Assembly: GCF_001189845.1 (NCBI RefSeq)
Contig: NZ_LFLZ01000002.1
Location: forward strand, 268,138-332,137
Direction: 5' to 3'
DNA length: 64,000 bases
Origin: Bradyrhizobium tropiciagri
Lineage (GTDB): Bacteria; Pseudomonadota; Alphaproteobacteria; Rhizobiales; Xanthobacteraceae
The notes under the pieces are model-generated. The model was given only the letters and a program-made list of their open reading frames with translations, was not told the origin of the DNA and ran no database searches. Shown one piece after another: positions 25,546 through 34,812 of this stretch; the stretch's first letter is position 1, and each line of letters begins with the position of its first letter. Made by a program: the position numbers and the translations under genes.

Positions 25546-26718
25546 ATGAATTTTCAACCTCGAGCACAATTCACAACCGCGCAGCGACGGCTGCCCTTCG
25601 ACTGCATCGCCCTGCTCCTGCAGCGCGGCGGCGCGCTCGGCGCGTATCAGGCAGGCGTCTACGAGGCGCTGTCCGAAGCCGGTATCCATCCGGACTGGGT
25701 CGCCGGCATCTCGATTGGCGCTATCAACGCCGCCATCATCGCCGGCAACCCGCCCGAAACCCGTGTCGACCGGCTCCGGGATTTCTGGACTCAGGTGACC
25801 TCGACCGGTCCCTGGGACTGGTCCGGCAATTCCCTTTTTGATTGGACCCGGAGCGACGCCACGCGCAATCTCGTCAACCAGATGAGCGCGGGTCTCGCCG
25901 CGGCCTGCGGCGCGAGTGGCTTTTTCTCCGCGCGCCCGATGCTGCCCTGGCTGCAGGCTGCCGGGAGCAACGATGCCACCAGCTTCTACGACACCGGCGC
26001 GCTCAAGAGCACGCTCGAGCATCTGGTCGATTTCGATCGCCTCAACACCGGAATGACGCGCTTCAGCGCAGGAGCGGTCAATGTCCGAACCGGAAATTTC
26101 GTCTATTTCGACAACACGACGCATACCATCCGGCCGGAGCACATCATGGCAAGCGGCGCACTGCCTCCGGGCTTTCCGGCCGTCGAAATCGAAGGCGAGC
26201 ATTACTGGGACGGCGGCCTCGTTTCAAACACGCCCTTGCAGTGGGTGATCGAATGGAGCGCGCCGCAGGACATGCTTGCCTTTCAAGTCGACCTCTGGAG
26301 CGCGGGGGGCCAGGTTCCGCGCAACATGGGCGAAGTCGCGACGCGGCAGAAGGAGGTCCAGTATTCGAGCCGTACGCGCGCAAGTACGGACCAGTTCAAG
26401 CGCGTTCATCGTCTGCAGCGTGCCCTTGCCGCTTTGTTGCGGCGCCTGCCCGAAGATCTTCGCGAGCACGAGGACGTTAAACTCCTCAGCACGGCCTCGT
26501 CCGATCATGTCTACAACATCGTCCAGCTGATCTATCGCGCGCGCAATCACGAGGGGCACTCCAAAGATTACGAGTTTTCCCGCCTGTCGATGCAGGACCA
26601 TTGGCGCACCGGCTATCACGACGCGCTCCGTACACTGCGCCATCCGGAGGTGCTCGCTCGCCCAACCAGCCCGGACGGCGTCTTCACCTTCGATCTCGAA
26701 CACGATGGCCGCGAATAG
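25546..26718 (+). CDS. Patatin-like phospholipase
   Basis: A 390-residue serine esterase of the patatin family. The oxyanion loop [17 protein letters not shown], nucleophile motif GISIG (Ser of GxSxG) and catalytic Asp motif [11 protein letters not shown] are all present. The C-terminal ~120 residues correspond to the DUF3734-type extension of bacterial patatins. It hydrolyses acyl esters. The gene order patatin - acetoacetate decarboxylase - 3-hydroxybutyrate dehydrogenase suggests a role in lipid/ketone-body or PHB metabolism. Confidence 0.9.
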   Translation: MNFQPRAQFTTAQRRLPFDCIALLLQRGGALGAYQAGVYEALSEAGIHPDWVAGISIGAINAAIIAGNPPETRVDRLRDFWTQVTSTGPWDWSGNSLFDWTRSDATRNLVNQMSAGLAAACGASGFFSARPMLPWLQAAGSNDATSFYDTGALKSTLEHLVDFDRLNTGMTRFSAGAVNVRTGNFVYFDNTTHTIRPEHIMASGALPPGFPAVEIEGEHYWDGGLVSNTPLQWVIEWSAPQDMLAFQVDLWSAGGQVPRNMGEVATRQKEVQYSSRTRASTDQFKRVHRLQRALAALLRRLPEDLREHEDVKLLSTASSDHVYNIVQLIYRARNHEGHSKDYEFSRLSMQDHWRTGYHDALRTLRHPEVLARPTSPDGVFTFDLEHDGRE

Positions 26719-26752
26719 GCAGGCCTCGACCCCAAGCCGATGGAGAACGCGA

Positions 26753-27544
26753 ATGCGTGAGATTGAGGTTAAACAACGGGCCTTTGCGATGCCACTGACC
26801 AACCCGGCCTATCCCCCGGGGCCGTACCGGTTCGTGGATCGCGAGTACCTGATCATCACTTATCGCACCGATCCGGCAAAGCTGCGCGCAGTGGTGCCCG
26901 AACCGCTGGATTTCGACGAGCGCGAAGCGGTCGTCAAATACGAGTTCATTCGGATGCCGGATTCCAACGGCTTTGGCGACTACACGGAAAGCGGCCAGGT
27001 CATCCCGGTCTCCTTCCGCGGGCGCAAGGGCGGCTACGCGCATTGCATGTTCCTCAACGACGAGGGACCCATTGCAGGAGGACGCGAGCTCTGGGGCTTT
27101 CCGAAGAAGCTCGCGCAACCGACCCTGCGAACCGAGATCGATACGCTGATCGGCACTCTGGACTACGGCCCGTTACGCGTTGCAACGGGAACCATGGGCT
27201 ATAAGCATCGCGAGGCCGATCTGGGCAAGGTGAAGGCCGCGCTCAACGAGCCAAATTTCCTGCTCAAGATCATTCCTCACGTGGACGGCAGTCCGCGCAT
27301 CTGCGAGCTCGTCGAATACCACCTCGAGGACATCGTGCTGAAGGGCGCATGGACCGGCCCCGCAGCTCTCGCTCTGACGCCGCACGCCTTGGCCCCCGTC
27401 GCCGAGTTGCCGGTTCTCGATATCGTCTCCGCCGTTCACATCCGCGCGGACCTCACGCTGGGCCTCGGCAAAGTGGCGCACGACTATCTGCAACCGCCGA
27501 TCGGAGGCCGGGTTCGGGTCAATGAGAGAGCTTTGGTCTTCTGA
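26753..27544 (+). CDS. adc: Acetoacetate decarboxylase
   Basis: A 263-residue Adc-family enzyme that converts acetoacetate to acetone and CO2. The Schiff-base lysine motif is visible as [15 protein letters not shown] (the first Lys of the pair is the expected catalytic residue), with the typical N-terminal [18 protein letters not shown]. The ATG at 26753 has GGAGA upstream and lies 34 bases after the patatin stop. Many Adc-superfamily members have other substrates, but the adjacent 3-hydroxybutyrate dehydrogenase remnant supports acetoacetate. Confidence 0.88.
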   Translation: MREIEVKQRAFAMPLTNPAYPPGPYRFVDREYLIITYRTDPAKLRAVVPEPLDFDEREAVVKYEFIRMPDSNGFGDYTESGQVIPVSFRGRKGGYAHCMFLNDEGPIAGGRELWGFPKKLAQPTLRTEIDTLIGTLDYGPLRVATGTMGYKHREADLGKVKAALNEPNFLLKIIPHVDGSPRICELVEYHLEDIVLKGAWTGPAALALTPHALAPVAELPVLDIVSAVHIRADLTLGLGKVAHDYLQPPIGGRVRVNERALVF

Positions 27545-27616
27545 GCGTGGTTTCCACGCCGCACTTTACGCTTCGAAGCTTCAATTGCTGCGCGCATGAG
27601 ACAAGGGTTGAACGAG

Positions 27617-27784
27617 ATGGGAGTTCTAAAGGGTAAGACGGCCGTCGTGACCGGCTTGACCAGCGGCATCCGCCTTGCGTGCGCGCGAGCGTTGGCAGGC
27701 GCCGGCGCAAACATCGTGCTCAATGGGATGGGGGGCCTATTGCGCGGCTTGAGGCACGCGGCAGCAGATGACGAGGACAGTTGA
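27617..27784 (+). pseudogene. bdhA: Truncated 3-hydroxybutyrate dehydrogenase (SDR) fragment
   Basis: MGVLKGKTAVVTGLTSGIRL and then ALAGAGANIVLNGMG match the N-terminus of 3-hydroxybutyrate dehydrogenase, a ~260-residue SDR enzyme that makes acetoacetate. Only about 45 family-like residues remain before unrelated sequence and a stop. The glycine-rich NAD loop is also altered: GIRLA where GIGLA/GIGLG is expected. The missing part is not found downstream, so this is a deletion remnant. Confidence 0.7.
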
Positions 27785-27851
27785 CACATGTCAACGCGAG
27801 CAATGCCGAGCTCGGAGATCATTCAATTTCGGCTAGTCAATGGAGATAGCA

Positions 27852-28454
27852 ATGTCAGAGCAGAGCAGCATGCATTTTTATCTGAATTGGGCCAAGGAGC
27901 GGATCGACGAGATGGATGCCGCACTCGCCTCGTTCGAGATCAAGGCCGGCGAGGCCAAGGCCGAGTCCAAGGTCGACCAGATCGTCGCAGATCTCAAAAA
28001 GCGCCGCGACGAATTCCAGACGCAGATGGAGACGCAGGCGGATGCGGGCGATGCCACCTGGGCGCGCGCCAAAACTGAGCTCGAAAAGCGGTGGAACGGA
28101 TTCGAGGCGCAAATCAAGACCTACTTCGAAAGCGCGGGTAAGCAGATCGAGCAGCAGAAAGCCACATTCAAGCAGGTCGCTGCGGCGCAGGCGAAGGCCT
28201 GGGGCGAGGCGGCGGACAAATTTCACGAAGCAGCCGGAAAAGCCGCCGTGGCCCACACCGGCGACTTCGATGCCGTCCTCAAGCAGATGAAATCCGACGC
28301 ATCTGAGGCGGAAGCGCGTCTGCAGAAGCTGAAGCAGGCGGGCAGCGAGTCCTGGTCGGTTCTGAGCGCAGCGCTTGCGGAGTCCCGCAAGGCATTCGAC
28401 CATGCCAACAAAGCAGCTTGGGACGCCCTGAAGGGCTCGGCGACCAAAGGCTAG
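27852..28454 (+). CDS. Coiled-coil, apolipoprotein/phasin-like cytoplasmic protein
   Basis: A 200-residue, almost entirely helical and highly charged protein without signal peptide or membrane segment (EIKAGEAKAESKVDQIVADL, TWARAKTELEKRWNGFEAQI). The ATG at 27852 is chosen for GGAG eight bases upstream; another ATG lies four codons earlier. Repeated amphipathic helices resemble apolipoprotein/phasin-type surface proteins. A phasin-like role on PHB granules would fit the neighbouring ketone-body genes but is only inference. Confidence 0.6.
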   Translation: MSEQSSMHFYLNWAKERIDEMDAALASFEIKAGEAKAESKVDQIVADLKKRRDEFQTQMETQADAGDATWARAKTELEKRWNGFEAQIKTYFESAGKQIEQQKATFKQVAAAQAKAWGEAADKFHEAAGKAAVAHTGDFDAVLKQMKSDASEAEARLQKLKQAGSESWSVLSAALAESRKAFDHANKAAWDALKGSATKG

Positions 28455-28615
28455 CTAGCCACGATCTGCAGGGGATGTTGATCGCCCGCAACATTCCCTG
28501 CCCCCTAATGAGGGGGACCTGAGTTCGACATCTATTCCTGCGCGATCACCGCATCGAGCCACGCGCAGTTTAGCGGCTGCACGCTCGGATCCGGCACGCG
28601 TACCCCGCGCCTCGA

Positions 28616-28810
28616 GACCAGATTGTCCGTTTTGCTCGCTCCAATATCCTATTTTACGACGAGCACGTCATCGACCTGTGCAGTCGGATCTGCGCGCTGT
28701 ATCGAATGGGTGACGATACAGAGACAAAGGAAAAGTCGCTCAGCAATCTAGCCGTACCAGGTCCGACCACCAAGAACGTCGCACGAGGCCCGGTTTGTTC
28801 TGCCGAGCAA
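28616..28810 (+). pseudogene. Decayed small reading frame, copy 2
   Basis: Encodes DQIVRFARSNILFYDEHVID, then LCSRICALYRMG and DDTETKEKSLSNLAVPGPTT, similar by eye at most positions to the copy at 14619 and in the same orientation. The frame is open upstream to a stop at 28571 without ATG, GTG or TTG, so the start is lost. It then reads on through the tRNA terminator and gene antisense, which shows that it is not a functional gene end. Confidence 0.5.
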
Positions 28811-28833
28811 TATAAAAAAGCCCTTTCGGGCCA
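28811..28833 (-). terminator. Rho-independent terminator of tRNA-Lys
   Basis: On the minus strand GGCCCGAAAGGGCTTTTTTA forms a GCCC/GGGC stem with a GAAA tetraloop followed by six T, 14 bases past the tRNA 3' end. Confidence 0.85.
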
Positions 28834-28846
28834 ATCTCTTAAGGGG

Positions 28847-28922
<76 letters not shown>

Positions 28923-29026
28923 GGAACTTGTCCGGAAATGACCCTCGCAAGAGAGGCCGTCGTTTAGCAAAGCGATTCCGCGATGTCCAGCAAGCTCAGC
29001 TAAGTTTTCCCGACTTTTACGAAGCC

Positions 29027-29055
29027 GAAAGGCCGCCGGATTCCGGCGGCCTTTC
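29027..29055. terminator. Hairpin terminator downstream of the Spy-like gene
   Basis: GAAAGGCCGCCGG-AT-T-CCGGCGGCCTTTC is a near-perfect inverted repeat with a 12-base GC-rich stem, flanked by A and T runs on both sides. It lies 34 bases past the stop of the minus-strand gene at 29089 and could act in both directions. Confidence 0.75.
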
Positions 29056-29088
29056 ATAGGCTTGGCGAGGATGCCGGGCGGCTGGCTC

Positions 29089-29670
29089 TCAAAGCCTGCC
29101 CGAGCGCTCCTGATCCGGACCGTCATCGCGGTCAAAATGGTGGTCGCGGCCGCCGCGCTCCCAGCGGTCCATGTCGCGCTCGAGGCGATGGCGGCGCCAG
29201 CCCTCGGCACCGAAGCCGCGGCCTTCCATGTGGGTGAGCATGGTCAGCCGCCGCTTCTGGTTGTCGTCGAGCGTCTTGTAGAGCGGGTCGGCCGCATCTG
29301 CGATCTTCTTCAGCGAGGTCGCGGTCGCCGTCATGTTGTCGGCACGCTCGCGCAGGCGCGCGATCGGATCATCCGGCTTCTGCGCCTTGTCGGCATCCGT
29401 CTTCTCCGTGGCCATACGCGCATTGGCGCGATCGAGCCGCATCTTGGCGAAGTCGCGCACCGCAGCTTCGACCGGCGGCCACAGCTTCTCCTGATCGGCG
29501 GTCAGCTTCAGCCCGGCGTGGACCGCTGCGATGCGCGCGTCGAGGAAGGCGGCGCGATCCTCGGGGCTCATCTGCGTATGGCCATGGAACCAGGGGCGAT
29601 GCTGGGCATACACCGCGGTCGAACCGGCAATCGTGAGCGCCGCGATACCGGCGAGCAGAACTTTTTTCAT
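29089..29670 (-). CDS. Periplasmic LTXXQ/Spy-like protein
   Basis: A 193-residue protein; the ATG at 29670 has GGAGG six bases upstream. Signal peptide MKKVLLAGIAALTIAGSTAV, cleaved after YAQ. The mature part is helical with LKLTADQEKLWPPVEAAVRD, an LTxxQ motif, and a second one near TLDDNQKRRLTMLTHM, as in CpxP/Spy-type periplasmic chaperones. The C-terminus is rich in Arg, Asp and His (GGRDHHFDRDDG). It is probably a stress-responsive periplasmic protein. Confidence 0.8.
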   Translation of the reverse strand: MKKVLLAGIAALTIAGSTAVYAQHRPWFHGHTQMSPEDRAAFLDARIAAVHAGLKLTADQEKLWPPVEAAVRDFAKMRLDRANARMATEKTDADKAQKPDDPIARLRERADNMTATATSLKKIADAADPLYKTLDDNQKRRLTMLTHMEGRGFGAEGWRRHRLERDMDRWERGGRDHHFDRDDGPDQERSGRL

Positions 29671-29814
29671 CAAGACCTCCTTTGAAGGTTGCTTGAAGAT
29701 GATGCCGCCTGCTGCTGCCTTCAACTTACCGATTGGTCAGAGAGAGGTCTCTTACCAAGATGTAATCCGCTTCATTGCCCGCCAGAAACATCCAAGGCGC
29801 AAGATCACGCCTTG

Positions 29815-29930
29815 GGTTTCTGGTTGTTTGCGCATGATTTCCGCGCAAACGCTCCGCGTTTGTCGCGAGGGAAAACCGCCACGCACTTTGCGCTGACGCG
29901 GCCCTCCGGGTCCGGATCATGCGTCAGATC
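29815..29930. repeat. Dispersed intergenic palindromic repeat (GCATGAT...GATCATGC type)
   Basis: TTTGCGCATGATTTCCGCGC, then CAAACGCTCCGCGTTTGTCGC with an AAACGC/GCGTTT hairpin, and a closing GGATCATGCG. A diverged copy of the same arrangement lies at 53425-53515. I recall such elements as frequent between genes in Bradyrhizobium; here two copies are seen directly. Confidence 0.6.
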
Positions 29931-31210
29931 ATTCCGAGCAGTCGCGGCAGCCACAGCGAGATCTCCGGCACGTAGGTGATCAGGCCGAGGAACACCAGCA
30001 TCGCGCACAGCCACGGCAGCACCGCGATCGTGATCTCAGAGATGCCCATCTTGGCGATGCTGCTCGCGATGTAGAGGTTGAGGCCGACAGGCGGATGGCA
30101 CAGCCCGACCTCGGTGTTGACGATCATCAGGATGCCGAGATGCACCGGATGCACGCCGAGCTTGGTCGCCAGCGGAAACAGGATCGGCGCCATGATCAAC
30201 AGGATCGACGACGGATCCATCACGTTGCCGGCGAGCAGCAGGATGACGTTGACGACCAGCAGGAACATCCACACCGAGAAGTTCTTGTCGATGATCCAGG
30301 CCGCCATCTCCTGCGGAATCTGCTCATGCGTCATCAGGAACGAGAACAGCACCGCGTTGGTGATGATGTAGAGCAGCATCGAGCTCATGCTCGCTGCCTG
30401 CAGCAGCACCTTCGGCACCTCGGAGAGCTTCAGCTCCTTGTAGACGAACACGGTGATGAAGAAGGCGTAGGTCGCGGCGACCGCGGCCGCTTCGGTCGGC
30501 GTGAAGATGCCGCCATAGATGCCGCCGAGCACGATCGCGATCAGCAAGAGGCCCCAGATGCTCTCGCGGAACGCCTTGAACTGCTGGGCGATGGTCGCGC
30601 GCGGCATCTTCGGATAGCCGTTGCGCTGCGCGACGAAGAACGTCACCGCGGCGAGCATCAGCGCGAGCAGCACGCCCGGTACGATGCCGGCCATGAACAG
30701 CGCGCCGATCGAGGTGTTGGTGGAGACGCCGTACAGCACCAGGATGATCGAGGGCGGCACCAGGATGCCGAGCGCCCCCGAGGTCGAGATCACGCCGACG
30801 CCGAACCGCTTCGGATAGCCGTGATCGACCATCGCCGGCATCATGATCGAGCCGATCGCGACCACGGTGGCGACGCTCGAGCCCGAGATCGCAGCAAACA
30901 TCGCGCAAGCCGCGACGCCTGCAAGGCCAAGGCCGCCGGGCAGATGGCCAACCAATGAAGTCGTGAACGCGATCATGCGCCGCGCGACGCCGCCGCGGGT
31001 CAGGAAGGTGCCGGCCAGGATGAAGAACGGGATCGCCATGATGCCAAAATTGTCGAGGCCCGAAAACAGCTTCAGGCCGACGCTCTCGATCGGCACCTCG
31101 GTCATCGTGAACAGGAAGGTGAGCACGGTCAGGCCGAGCGAGATCGAGATCGGCATGCCCGTCAGCATCAGGGCAAACAGCAGTCCGAAGATAAGTGCGG
31201 CGCTCATCAC
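29924..31210 (-). CDS. dctM: TRAP transporter large permease (DctM family)
   Basis: A 428-residue membrane protein with about twelve hydrophobic segments, the normal DctM size. Family signatures include FILAGTFLTRGGVARRMIAF and ISGSSVATVVAIGSIMMPAM. It forms the ion-driven channel of a tripartite periplasmic transporter and overlaps the small permease gene by four bases. With DctQ and DctP it is a complete three-gene system; the solute is probably an organic acid. Confidence 0.93.
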   Translation of the reverse strand: MMSAALIFGLLFALMLTGMPISISLGLTVLTFLFTMTEVPIESVGLKLFSGLDNFGIMAIPFFILAGTFLTRGGVARRMIAFTTSLVGHLPGGLGLAGVAACAMFAAISGSSVATVVAIGSIMMPAMVDHGYPKRFGVGVISTSGALGILVPPSIILVLYGVSTNTSIGALFMAGIVPGVLLALMLAAVTFFVAQRNGYPKMPRATIAQQFKAFRESIWGLLLIAIVLGGIYGGIFTPTEAAAVAATYAFFITVFVYKELKLSEVPKVLLQAASMSSMLLYIITNAVLFSFLMTHEQIPQEMAAWIIDKNFSVWMFLLVVNVILLLAGNVMDPSSILLIMAPILFPLATKLGVHPVHLGILMIVNTEVGLCHPPVGLNLYIASSIAKMGISEITIAVLPWLCAMLVFLGLITYVPEISLWLPRLLGMI

Positions 31211-31779
31211 GCTTCTCCAAGCGCGACGGGCGCGGTCTTGCTGGTCTCGACGCCGTCGACATGGGAGGCGTCATGGTGCGGCAGCTCGCCGGTCCGCCAA
31301 TAGGTCCAGCACACCTGCAGGAAGCGGAAGCACATCAGATAGGAGCCAAGCGGGATGCAGGCGTAGACGATCCAGCTCGGGATCTCCATGTCGGGCGAGA
31401 CCTGGTCGGTGTGCATCAGTTCGAACACGAACTTGGCGCCCATGGTGCCGACGATCGCAGTAAACAGCGCACCGCCGAGCAGGCCGAAGGTAATGGTGCG
31501 CTTGCGCCAGTAATCGTTGAGACGGTTGATCAAGACGTCGACGCCGACATGGATGCCGGTGCGCACGCCATAGGCGGCGCCGAACTTCGCCATCCAGATG
31601 AACATGTAGATGCAGAGTTCCTGCGACCAGGCGAGGTTGATGCCGAACAGATACGGATAGAGCACGGGAACGTCGACCAGGAAGCGGTGCACCACCGTGA
31701 CGAAAGTCAGCAGGGTCGCGGCGCCCATCAGGCTCGCGATGATGATTTCCTCGAGCCGGTCCAGAATTTTCAGCAGCAT
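31207..31779 (-). CDS. dctQ: TRAP transporter small permease (DctQ family)
   Basis: A 190-residue protein with four membrane segments. LAWSQELCIYMFIWMAKFGA followed by AYGVRTGIHVGVDVLIN is the conserved DctQ core. It is encoded between DctP (222 bases upstream, with a palindromic repeat in the gap) and DctM (overlapping). Confidence 0.9.
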   Translation of the reverse strand: MLLKILDRLEEIIIASLMGAATLLTFVTVVHRFLVDVPVLYPYLFGINLAWSQELCIYMFIWMAKFGAAYGVRTGIHVGVDVLINRLNDYWRKRTITFGLLGGALFTAIVGTMGAKFVFELMHTDQVSPDMEIPSWIVYACIPLGSYLMCFRFLQVCWTYWRTGELPHHDASHVDGVETSKTAPVALGEA

Positions 31780-31820
31780 TGATCTCCCCTGTCATGGCCG
31801 CCCCAACGGCCAGAGCGTTG

Positions 31821-31993
31821 TCTCCCTCTCCCCGTTCTTACGGGGTCAGGACGAGCTACGCTCGCCCTGAGAGGGTTGGATGAGGGGCTGCTTCCGCGCA
31901 CGCGACAAGCAGTGCGCTCGCGGAGCCTCCCCCTCACCCGAAATTCAAGCTCCGCTTGAATTTCGACCTCTCCCCGCAGGCGGGGCGAGGTGA
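31821..31993. repeat. Palindromic intergenic repeat between dctP and dctQ
   Basis: CTCCCTCTCCCCG...CGGGG at the left and CCTCTCCCCGCAGGCGGGGCGAGG at the right frame a stretch with further hairpins (GCTACGCTCGCCCTGAGAGGG; AAATTCAAGCTCCGCTTGAATTT, a perfect inverted repeat). It is of the same type as elements at 33293, 58171, 60841 and 63921. Its place inside an operon may stabilise the dctP mRNA. Confidence 0.65.
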
Positions 31994-32001
31994 AGCACGC
32001 C

Positions 32002-33006
32002 TCAATTCATCGGGCTGCGGCCCGTCTCCTTGAGGAATTCGTCGATCAGCGGCTGGCCGACGCGCGAGGCGACGTCCTTGTAGACCGGCAGCATCGCCTT
32101 GCGCATCGCCTCGTCCTGCTCCGGCGTCAAGGTGACGATCTCGGTCTTGCCGGCCTTCTTGATCGCTTCGAGCGCGTCCTCATTCTCCTTGGCCGACTGG
32201 CTATTGCCGAACTCGGTGGCTTCCTTCATCGCCTTGGAGAGCTCGTCGCGGATATCGCCCGGCAGGCCGTCCCAGAACTTCTTGTTCACGACCACGACGT
32301 AGCCGATGTAGCCGTGATTGGTGACGGTGGCGTACTTCTGCACCTCATGCATTTTCTGGGTGTAGATATTCGACCAGGTGTTCTCCTGGCCGTCGACCAC
32401 GCCGGTCTGCAGCGCCTGGTAGACGTCCGAGAACGCCATCACCTGCGGTATAGAACCGAGCGCGCGGAACTGGGCCTCCAGCACCTTCGACGACTGGATG
32501 CGGAACTTGAGTCCCTTGTAATCGGACGGCGCGATCAGCTTCTTGTTCGCGCTCATCTGCTTGAAGCCGTTGTCCCAGTAGGCGAGACCGGTCATGCCCT
32601 TGGAATCCAGCTTCTTGAGCAGCTGGGCGCCGAGCGGACCGTCGGTCACCTTGCGCAGCGATTTCAGGTCGGGGAGGATGTAGGGCAGATCGAAGACTTC
32701 GAATTCCTTGATGCCGATCGGGCCGAACTTCGAGTTCGACGGCGCCAGCATCTGCACCGCGCCGAGCTGCAGCGCCTCGAGCTCTTCCTTGTCCTTGTAC
32801 AGCGTCGAGTTCGGATAGACCTCGACCTTCACCTTGCCGCCGGTGTACTTCTCGGCGAGCTCCTTGAACTTGTCGGCCGCCTTGCCCTTCGGCGTATCCG
32901 AGGCCACCACATGGCTGAATTTGAGGACGATCGGCGACTGCGCCGAGGCCGGTCCGACAAAGGTCAAGGCCGCGATCGACGCCGCAGCCAAAATGAATTT
33001 ACGCAT
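32002..33006 (-). CDS. dctP: TRAP transporter periplasmic solute-binding protein (DctP family)
   Basis: A 334-residue protein; ATG at 33006 with GGGAGG upstream. Signal peptide MRKFILAAASIAALTFVGPA, cleaved after ASA. DctP hallmarks: LKFSHVVASDTPKGKAADKF, GLKFRIQSSKVLEAQF with the carboxylate-binding Arg, and DVYQALQTGVVDGQENTWSN. It captures an organic acid for DctQM. First gene of the dctPQM operon. Confidence 0.93.
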   Translation of the reverse strand: MRKFILAAASIAALTFVGPASAQSPIVLKFSHVVASDTPKGKAADKFKELAEKYTGGKVKVEVYPNSTLYKDKEELEALQLGAVQMLAPSNSKFGPIGIKEFEVFDLPYILPDLKSLRKVTDGPLGAQLLKKLDSKGMTGLAYWDNGFKQMSANKKLIAPSDYKGLKFRIQSSKVLEAQFRALGSIPQVMAFSDVYQALQTGVVDGQENTWSNIYTQKMHEVQKYATVTNHGYIGYVVVVNKKFWDGLPGDIRDELSKAMKEATEFGNSQSAKENEDALEAIKKAGKTEIVTLTPEQDEAMRKAMLPVYKDVASRVGQPLIDEFLKETGRSPMN

Positions 33007-33579
33007 GTTTCCTCCCGCGTAATTGCGGAGCACGAATACCGGCTCCGAGACATCCGGTCGCACCATTACAGAGAAGCAACGATGATTGCCATTGCCCCTT
33101 TAGCAGGGGCTGATTGGCTCCATTGCTGCACTGCAAAATCCGATGCGACGGTATCCCTTTCGGCTCTTGCGACCGTTCAATGACACCGCCCGTACGCTGT
33201 GCCCGGCCACGCCCGCATGGTCAATGCGAGGTTTGGCAATGGCGAGTTCGCCGGGCGCGAATGCTGCGCGCGTTCTACTCTCATTGCGACGCTGCCTTCA
33301 CCCTCCCCTGGAGGGGGAGGGTCGCATTGCATCGCCTGAAGCGATGCAATGCGGGGTGGGGTGACGGTTTCTCCGCACCGAACAGTACCCGTGTTGAGAG
33401 ATCACCCCACCTCGGTGCGCATTCCGCTCCGCTGCATGCGCACCGATCCTCCCCCTCCAGGGGAGGATGAAGCGAACTCGCGGAGATGTTTCGATTCATC
33501 TGTCGAGCTACCAATCGGCAACATTTCTGAAGCAGGGCGCCCGTGGCGCGACCGTACGAACAAGATGGTATGCGCGATC
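33007..33579. other. Intergenic interval with a long palindromic repeat
   Basis: About 570 bases between dctP and the HlyD-type gene. Bases 33293-33473 hold a repeat bounded by CACCCTCCCCTGGAGGGGGA and ATCCTCCCCCTCCAGGGGAG; inside is a perfect GCATTGCATCGC/GCGATGCAATGC hairpin (33328-33356). No gene is supported in the remainder. Confidence 0.6.
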
Positions 33580-34812
33580 TCAGTGCCCGCTCAGCACCAG
33601 CGTCTGGACCGGCAGCAGCAAGGCCTGGATCCGCAGCAGGAGCGCGTGCACGAGCCCCGTCGCGTCGACGACGTGCAAGGCAAATCCCTTGAGCGCGCCG
33701 GTTTTCGGATCGGCGATCACGTCGTGGTTGCTGGTGTAGGCGTTGACGATGCAGCTGGAGCCCGGCGTGACGCCTTCAAGCCCGCCCGCATAGAGCGGCT
33801 CCAGGAAAGTGAGGATCGAGCCCGGCTGGCGCAGGGCTTGCGGATCGAGCAGCTGCTCGCCGGAACGGAATTGGCCGGCGGCGATGTAGTCCTGCACGCC
33901 GGTGACGACGAGCGGGATGATCACCCAGGGTTTCGAGATGCAGGTCGCCTCCGCGATCATGCCGGGCCTCATGACCTGGGCCTCGATCTGGCCAAAGCCG
34001 GCCTGCAACACGCTGCGGCCTGCGTCATCGGGAATCAATACGCCGGCCGGACGCATCATCTGGTTGACGACGTCGCCGGTCCGCAACAGGAACTGCTCGA
34101 CCCGTCCGTCGATGCCGGCGCGGATATAGGTCTTGTCGAGATCGACCTGCGCTTCCGCCATCGTCGCCTCCGCGCTCTCCTTCTCGGCGGGCAGCAGCGT
34201 GGAGACGCGCAAGCCCGCAGTCTCCCGCGCCGCGTTCGCGGCATCGATGCCGGCCTGTCTCTGATCGACGACGACCTGCAGCTTCTCGATGTCGCGCTGC
34301 GGCACAATGCCCGGATTGCGGCGCTGCAGTTCGCTCTTGGTATCCAGTTCGTCCTTGGCCTGCTGCCAGGACGCCTTGGCCTCGCCGACCTGGGCGTCCG
34401 CCTTGACCACATCGGCGCGCGCGCTGGTCAGCGACGCTTCCACCTCTGCGACTTTCCGCTTCGACGTCTCCAGCGCGGCCCGCTGCTTCGAATTGTCGAG
34501 CCTGAACAGCACATCGCCCTTCTTCACGGCAGCGCTGTAGCCGACATTCACTTCGGCGACGCGGCCGGCCACTTCGGGGAGGATCGGCACGGTACGGAAA
34601 TAGATCGCCGCCGAGGTGGTGGAGGGATGATAGTAGAAGATCATCGTGATCAGCGCGATCGTCAGCATCAGGCAGCCGGTGATGCCCCATCTGAGCTCGT
34701 GCCAGACCGAAAAGAACGTGATCTCCTTGCCGAAGCGCTTGCCCTGCCGGTAGCGGCGATAGAGATAGTCCGGGAGGATGGTGACGAGGGAGCACAGCAG
34801 GAGCTCAAGCAT
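33580..34812 (-). CDS. HlyD-family membrane fusion/secretion protein
   Basis: A 410-residue inner-membrane-anchored protein. An N-terminal segment (ITGCLMLTIALITMIFYYHP) is followed by a lipoyl half (VAGRVAEVNVGYSAAVKKGD), a long coiled-coil hairpin (about residues 120-245) and the second lipoyl half (YIRAGIDGRVEQFLLRTGD). It resembles the YiaV/YibH group, which pairs with a small DUF membrane protein instead of a dedicated pump. The ATG at 34812 overlaps the end of the upstream small membrane gene by eight bases, so the two are coupled. Confidence 0.85.
   Translation of the reverse strand: MLELLLCSLVTILPDYLYRRYRQGKRFGKEITFFSVWHELRWGITGCLMLTIALITMIFYYHPSTTSAAIYFRTVPILPEVAGRVAEVNVGYSAAVKKGDVLFRLDNSKQRAALETSKRKVAEVEASLTSARADVVKADAQVGEAKASWQQAKDELDTKSELQRRNPGIVPQRDIEKLQVVVDQRQAGIDAANAARETAGLRVSTLLPAEKESAEATMAEAQVDLDKTYIRAGIDGRVEQFLLRTGDVVNQMMRPAGVLIPDDAGRSVLQAGFGQIEAQVMRPGMIAEATCISKPWVIIPLVVTGVQDYIAAGQFRSGEQLLDPQALRQPGSILTFLEPLYAGGLEGVTPGSSCIVNAYTSNHDVIADPKTGALKGFALHVVDATGLVHALLLRIQALLLPVQTLVLSGH

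Larger units (their letters stand above)
28455..28846. other. Intergenic interval before tRNA-Lys
   Basis: About 390 bases. It contains the second copy of the decayed small reading frame (28616-28810) and the tRNA terminator (28811-28833). The part 28455-28615 shows nothing I can support. Confidence 0.5.

Noticed and set aside
31821..31993. CRISPR-like array or small RNA in the dctP-dctQ gap
   Set aside because: There are no regularly spaced identical repeats, only nested palindromes shared with other intergenic regions.
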